Source of the DNA: Clostridiales bacterium UBA6114
GTDB taxonomy: Bacteria > Bacillota > Clostridia > Oscillospirales > Butyricicoccaceae
Direction of reading: 5' to 3'
Assembly: GCA_002423435.1 (NCBI GenBank)
Contig: DIWE01000037.1
Coordinates: 163,670 to 227,669, forward strand
DNA length: 64,000 bases
The notes under the pieces are model-generated. The model saw nothing but the letters and a program-made list of their open reading frames with translations. It searched no databases and had not been told where the DNA came from. The position numbers were made by a program, and so were the translations under genes. Below, in pieces: positions 60,573 to 64,000 of this stretch; the stretch's first letter is position 1, and each line of letters starts with the position of its first letter.

Positions 60573-60685
60573 CAATTCGGCGGGCCGCTTAGCCGTAAAA
60601 AGCGGCAGCCGCGGCAAACAAGGGAAAGCTCGGTCTAAGCGGAAAGGGCTTGCCGGCGTTTTATACTGCGGCGGATGGAGCTTTT
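60573..60685 (+). promoter_or_regulatory. Structured leader copy E8 (degenerate), upstream of hutP-like gene
   Basis: The 5' ATTCGGCGGGCCGCTT resembles copies E5 and E6. P1 is GCCGCTT/AAGCGGC (60584-60590/60600-60606), with linker AGCCGC, but the CACATGC part of P0 is replaced by CAAACAA. State B pairs AAAGCTC (60625-60631) with GAGCTTT (60678-60684). State A pairs AAGCTC (60626-60631) with GGGCTT (60646-60651), one G-U. Shine-Dalgarno GGAG overlaps arm B. ATG 60686. Confidence 0.5.
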
Positions 60686-61096
60686 ATGAGCATAGGAAGC
60701 CGCGAAGTGGCAGCCGCCGCGATCCGGCTCGCGGTCACTTTAAACATGGAAGAGGAAGAGGCGCTCAAGTCCGAGTTTTTGGGTCTCGACATAAAAGTTG
60801 CCGCCACCAATTTCGGCGGAGAGTTTATTCCGGCGATCAACAAGATCATTGAACGCGCCGTCGTCGCCGCAAAGCGGGAAGGGGTTATCACAGCCGCGCA
60901 CTGCGATGAGGGCGCCGTCGCGGGCGCTGCCAGGGAAGCCATTTCACAGATCGTAAACAAGGCGATCGGTTCGAATATCGGCGGAAAGATCGCAATCGCC
61001 CGGCATGAGGAGCATGTGAGCGTGGCTGTCTTTTTCGGGATCGGCCTTCTGCATCTGAATGAAATTGCAATCGGGATGGGTCACAGAGTGATCTGA
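60686..61096 (+). CDS. HutP-family RNA-binding protein
   Basis: This 136-aa protein begins MSIGSREVAAAAIRLAVTLN and includes IERAVVAAKREGVI, GAVAGAAREAISQI and AVFFGIGLLHLNEIAIGMGHR, typical of the clostridial HutP family. Bacillus HutP is a histidine- and Mg2+-dependent mRNA antiterminator of the hut operon. No histidine-utilisation gene is present here, so its RNA target is unknown. It carries a copy of the recurrent leader, which would suit autoregulation; that is speculation. Confidence 0.85.
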   Translation: MSIGSREVAAAAIRLAVTLNMEEEEALKSEFLGLDIKVAATNFGGEFIPAINKIIERAVVAAKREGVITAAHCDEGAVAGAAREAISQIVNKAIGSNIGGKIAIARHEEHVSVAVFFGIGLLHLNEIAIGMGHRVI

Positions 61097-61117
61097 CCGT
61101 TATCGGAGGTATATCAA

Positions 61118-61804
61118 TTGCAAAAAAAGAAAATTAAAATAGCGCTGGACGGGCCCTCCGGTGCGGGAAAAAGCACAATGGCAAAGTCCATAGCGAAGGA
61201 GTTCGGCCTGATTTACGTCGATACCGGCGCCATGTACCGGGCGATCGCTTTATACGCGTTGCGGCAAAATGTCGCGCCGAACGATACCGGCGCCGTTACG
61301 GCGCTCCTTTCTTCCATCGAAATCGAGCTTAAGTACGAAAACGATATGCAGCACATATTCTTAAACGGCGAGGATGTGTCGGACGCTGTCCGTGAACATG
61401 AGGTTTCGGCCGCGGCATCCGCTGTTTCGGCAATTCCCGAGGTGCGCCGTTTCCTGTTCGATCTGCAGCGTGCGATCGCCGAACGCAACAGCGTGATCAT
61501 GGACGGGCGCGACATCGGAACCGTTATTTTGCCCGACGCGGACTTAAAGCTTTTTTTGACGGCGACCCCCGAGGAGAGGGCGAAACGCCGCTACAATGAG
61601 CTTCTTGAACGGGGGCAGAAGGTCGATTTTGAGACGGTGCTGGGCGATATGCAAAAGCGGGACAAGAACGACGAGCTCCGAGATCAGGCGCCGCTTAAGC
61701 CGGCGCCGGATGCGGTTTTGCTCAACACGACCGGAAATTCCTTTTCCGATACGCTTTCGTTGATAAAAAAAGTGATTAAGGACCGTTTGAAAAATGTTCT
61801 TTAA
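61118..61804 (+). CDS. cmk: Cytidylate kinase
   Basis: This 228-aa enzyme phosphorylates CMP and dCMP. P-loop DGPSGAGKSTMAKSIA lies near the N-terminus, followed by VDTGAMYRAIALYAL and MDGRDIGTVILPDADLKLFLTA. TTG 61118 is the start, with CGGAGGT upstream. It overlaps plsC by 11 nt; the cmk-plsC-ispH-rpsA order is conserved in Clostridia. Confidence 0.95.
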   Translation: MQKKKIKIALDGPSGAGKSTMAKSIAKEFGLIYVDTGAMYRAIALYALRQNVAPNDTGAVTALLSSIEIELKYENDMQHIFLNGEDVSDAVREHEVSAAASAVSAIPEVRRFLFDLQRAIAERNSVIMDGRDIGTVILPDADLKLFLTATPEERAKRRYNELLERGQKVDFETVLGDMQKRDKNDELRDQAPLKPAPDAVLLNTTGNSFSDTLSLIKKVIKDRLKNVL

Positions 61805-62363
61805 TATTATTTATTCTTTGCTGCGGATTGTGTTTTTTCCGTTTTACCGTTTGAAAATATATGGGAGGGAAAACATCCCGGATGCCGGAGGAATGCTCGT
61901 ATGCGCAAACCATTCCTGCCTCAAGGATCCGATTTTTGTTGCCATTGCTCTTGGCCATAAGCATGCTTATACGTTTATGGCGAGGTCGGAGCTTTTTAAG
62001 ATCCCCATATTCGGCTTTGTTATTAAAAAGCTCGGAGCCTTTCCGGTAAAGCGGGGCAGCGCGGACATAACCTCCATCAAAACCGCGATCCGCTCTCTTA
62101 AAGGCGGAAAGACTTTAATCGTTTTTCCCGAGGGCTCAAGGTTTTCCGACGATGTAAAAGCCGGTGCCGGGATGCTTGCCGTAAAAGGCGGGGCGCCGGT
62201 CGTCCCGGTTTACTTGAAAGGAACGAAACGCGTTTTTTCCACCGTCTGCATTTATATCGGGAAGCCGTTTGCGGTTCCTCCTCCGGAAAACAAGGATTAC
62301 AAGGAGGTCGCGGGCAGCATTATGCAGACCGTCCGCACCCTTGCACAGGAGCCGTCGATATGA
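61794..62363 (+). CDS. plsC: 1-acyl-sn-glycerol-3-phosphate acyltransferase
   Basis: This 189-aa membrane-associated enzyme makes phosphatidic acid. The N-terminal hydrophobic stretch is followed by the catalytic NHSCLKDPIF (HX4D) and FPEGSRF motifs. Start overlaps cmk; the stop overlaps the ispH-rpsA start by 4 nt. Confidence 0.93.
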   Translation: MFFNIIYSLLRIVFFPFYRLKIYGRENIPDAGGMLVCANHSCLKDPIFVAIALGHKHAYTFMARSELFKIPIFGFVIKKLGAFPVKRGSADITSIKTAIRSLKGGKTLIVFPEGSRFSDDVKAGAGMLAVKGGAPVVPVYLKGTKRVFSTVCIYIGKPFAVPPPENKDYKEVAGSIMQTVRTLAQEPSI

Positions 62364-64000
62364 ACATTACCCTTGCAAAAACCGCCGGTTTTTGCTTCGG
62401 CGTTTCCCGCGCCGTCAGTCTCGCGCATCAGCACTTGAAGGAGCACGGCACAATCTACACGCTCGGGCCGATCATCCACAACGCAAATGTCATTCAAAAG
62501 CTGGAAAAGGAAGGCATCCGGTCCGCGGACGATGTAAACGAGATTCCTGACGGTTCTTTTGTCGTGATCCGCACGCATGGCGTTTCAAAAAAAATATATG
62601 AAATTCTGCGTGAAAAAGGCTGCACTGTCGAAGATGCGACCTGTCCCTTTGTTGCAAAAATTCATAATATCGTAAAAAGGGAAGCGGAAGAAGGGCGGTT
62701 GGTTCTCATTATCGGAACAGGCGGCCATCCGGAAGTCACCGGAATCGAGGGCTGGTGCGAAAATTCAATCGTCATTGAGAGCCTTGAAATGCTTCAGGAT
62801 TGGTTTCGGAAAACGGAAAACGCTGAAAATCTGCCGATTTCCGTGGTTGCGCAAACCACCTCAAATCAAAGCGTCTTCAAATCTTGTACCGAGTTTTTAA
62901 AAAAAGCGTGTACAAATGCGCGAATTTTTGATACAATATGTAACGCTACGGTCATGCGTCAGCTGGAAGCGCGGGAACTTGCTTCGAAATCCGATGCAAT
63001 GATTATTATCGGCGACAGAACAAGCTCCAACACAAAGCATTTGTTTGAAATCTGCAGCAAGCTCTGCAATAAAACGGTGCTCGTAGAACGCGCAGACGAG
63101 CTCAGCCCTGCGTTTATGAAAATCGAGGGGCAGATCGGCATTACCGCCGGAGCATCCACACCCGCGTGGATAATTAAGGAGGTTATGGACATTATGAGTG
63201 ACGAAGTAAGAACCGAATCTGGCGAAAGTTTTGCTGAGCTTCTTAAGCAGTCATTTAAAACTTTAAATACAGGAGACAAGGTGGAAGGCGTCATCACCAA
63301 TATTACGCCGATGGAGATCCAGGTTGATCTCGGCGTAAAACACGCCGGCTATATCCCGGTCGGTGAATTGAGCGACGATCCTTCTTATAAGGTCGAAGAT
63401 CATCTGCGCCTTGGGGAAAAAATCGAGGCTTTTGTCATGCGCGTAAACGACCTGGAGGGCACGATCATGCTCTCAAAAAAGCGCCTTGATTCCATCAAGG
63501 GCTGGGAAAAGATTGAAGCCGCCCGTGAGGATAAAACCTCTGTGGAGGGCATTGTAGTCGAAGAAAACAAGGGCGGCATCGTCGTTGTCTGCCAGGGTGT
63601 CCGCGTTTTCGTTCCGGCCAGCCAGTCCGGGCTCCCGAAGGATAAGCCGCTTTCGGATCTCTTAAAGACGAAACAGCGCCTGAGGATTACGGAAGTCAAC
63701 AGGGCAAGGCGCAGGGTCGTCGGCTCCATCCGCGCGATTTTAATGGAAGAGCGCAGACTTTCCTCCGAAAAGATCTGGGAGTCCATCGCGGTTGGAAATG
63801 AATATAAAGGCGTTGTCAAATCGCTGACTTCCTACGGCGCTTTTGTCGATATCGGCGGCGTCGACGGTATGGTTCATGTTTCCGAGCTTTCCTGGAGCCG
63901 CATCAAGCACCCTTCGGAGGTGCTGAAGGTCGGAGACGAGATTCAAGTGCATGTCATCGCTCTCGACAAGGAAAAGAAAAAGATTTCTCTGGGCTATCGC
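62360..64000 (+). CDS. ispH-rpsA: IspH-RpsA fusion: HMBPP reductase / ribosomal protein S1 (partial, runs off window)
   Basis: One open frame of at least 547 codons without a stop. Residues 1-280 are IspH, the last enzyme of the MEP pathway, with Fe-S cysteines in GFCFGVSRAV, DATCPFV and FDTICNAT. From about residue 298 come at least three S1 RNA-binding repeats (GDKVEGVITNITPMEIQVDL; SVEGIVVEENKGGIVV; GNEYKGVVKSLTSYGAFVDI). This fusion is known in Clostridia. AAGGAGG at 63176-63182 precedes an in-frame ATG at 63194, so a separate S1 product is conceivable, though the same bases encode a conserved IspH Lys-Glu-Val. Confidence 0.95.
   Translation, partial: MNITLAKTAGFCFGVSRAVSLAHQHLKEHGTIYTLGPIIHNANVIQKLEKEGIRSADDVNEIPDGSFVVIRTHGVSKKIYEILREKGCTVEDATCPFVAKIHNIVKREAEEGRLVLIIGTGGHPEVTGIEGWCENSIVIESLEMLQDWFRKTENAENLPISVVAQTTSNQSVFKSCTEFLKKACTNARIFDTICNATVMRQLEARELASKSDAMIIIGDRTSSNTKHLFEICSKLCNKTVLVERADELSPAFMKIEGQIGITAGASTPAWIIKEVMDIMSDEVRTESGESFAELLKQSFKTLNTGDKVEGVITNITPMEIQVDLGVKHAGYIPVGELSDDPSYKVEDHLRLGEKIEAFVMRVNDLEGTIMLSKKRLDSIKGWEKIEAAREDKTSVEGIVVEENKGGIVVVCQGVRVFVPASQSGLPKDKPLSDLLKTKQRLRITEVNRARRRVVGSIRAILMEERRLSSEKIWESIAVGNEYKGVVKSLTSYGAFVDIGGVDGMVHVSELSWSRIKHPSEVLKVGDEIQVHVIALDKEKKKISLGYR

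Overview
The window looks like a chromosomal segment of an endospore-forming member of the Clostridia, probably Oscillospirales/Ruminococcaceae-like. This is inferred from gene content, not from a marker search. The base composition is fairly GC-rich for the class, TTG and GTG starts are common, and nearly all genes lie on the plus strand. Clostridial hallmarks include an ispH-rpsA (S1) gene fusion, carD-ispD-ispF, sipL-spoIVA with a tiny spoVM, spoIVFA-spoIVFB, gerW, and a prpC-prkC-rsgA-thiN block. No tRNA, rRNA, CRISPR array, prophage or complete insertion sequence was seen. Two small MITE-like elements are present. Only one supported gene, a 56-aa DUF1540 protein at about 43.4 kb, is on the minus strand.

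Layout. 0-4.9 kb: a 2-oxoacid:ferredoxin oxidoreductase (three subunits), an XRE-cupin regulator and an AMP-forming acyl-CoA synthetase. 5-8.5 kb: carD, ispD, ispF and a DUF3343/cysteine desulfurase pair. 8.8-15.2 kb: c-di-AMP synthase cdaA-cdaR, an FAD oxidoreductase, an RseC-like protein, DUF5685, a DnaJ-like protein and a small membrane protein. 15.2-29.3 kb: a long housekeeping run (yicC, remA, gmk, rpoZ, priA, def, fmt, zinc protease, rsmB, rlmN, PP2C, prkC, rsgA, thiN, spoVM). 29.5-34.6 kb: sporulation genes sipL, spoIVA, spoIVFA and spoIVFB. 34.7-43.2 kb: a radical SAM pair, rplS, lepB, rbgA, rnhB, yraN, dipeptidase and thrC. 43.3-53.2 kb: DUF1540 (minus), phosphoesterase, tig, clpP, clpX, lon, engB, an FAH-family hydrolase and lysA. 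53.3-64 kb: site-2 protease, scpA, scpB, DUF2953, gerW, D-Ala-D-Ala carboxypeptidase, rluB-like, RpiR regulator, HI0933-like flavoprotein, hutP-like, cmk, plsC and ispH-rpsA, which runs off the end.

The most unusual signal is a recurrent structured leader in front of at least nine unrelated plus-strand genes: vorB (partial), a DnaJ-like gene, a membrane-protein gene, rpoZ, def, fmt, spoIVFA, rnhB and hutP. Each full copy is about 100-130 nt. The upstream module is a helix (here P0) with a bulged AU on its 3' side, enclosing a small hairpin (P1) and a conserved ARCCGC-like linker. The downstream module has a 5' arm that can pair either with a nearby decoy (state A) or with a far arm carrying or abutting the Shine-Dalgarno sequence (state B). 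Arms differ in sequence between copies but stay complementary, and in the best copies state A also consumes the 3' strand of P0. This is the architecture of a translational RNA switch. I do not recognise it as a known riboswitch class. Its density (nine in 64 kb) leaves open a protein-bound regulon or a domesticated repeat family.

Other recurrent intergenic structures are a six-hairpin array after rplS, a paired ACCCC hairpin element after thrC and lysA, a short hairpin preceding three of the leaders, and a 19-bp perfect stem across the dipeptidase stop codon.
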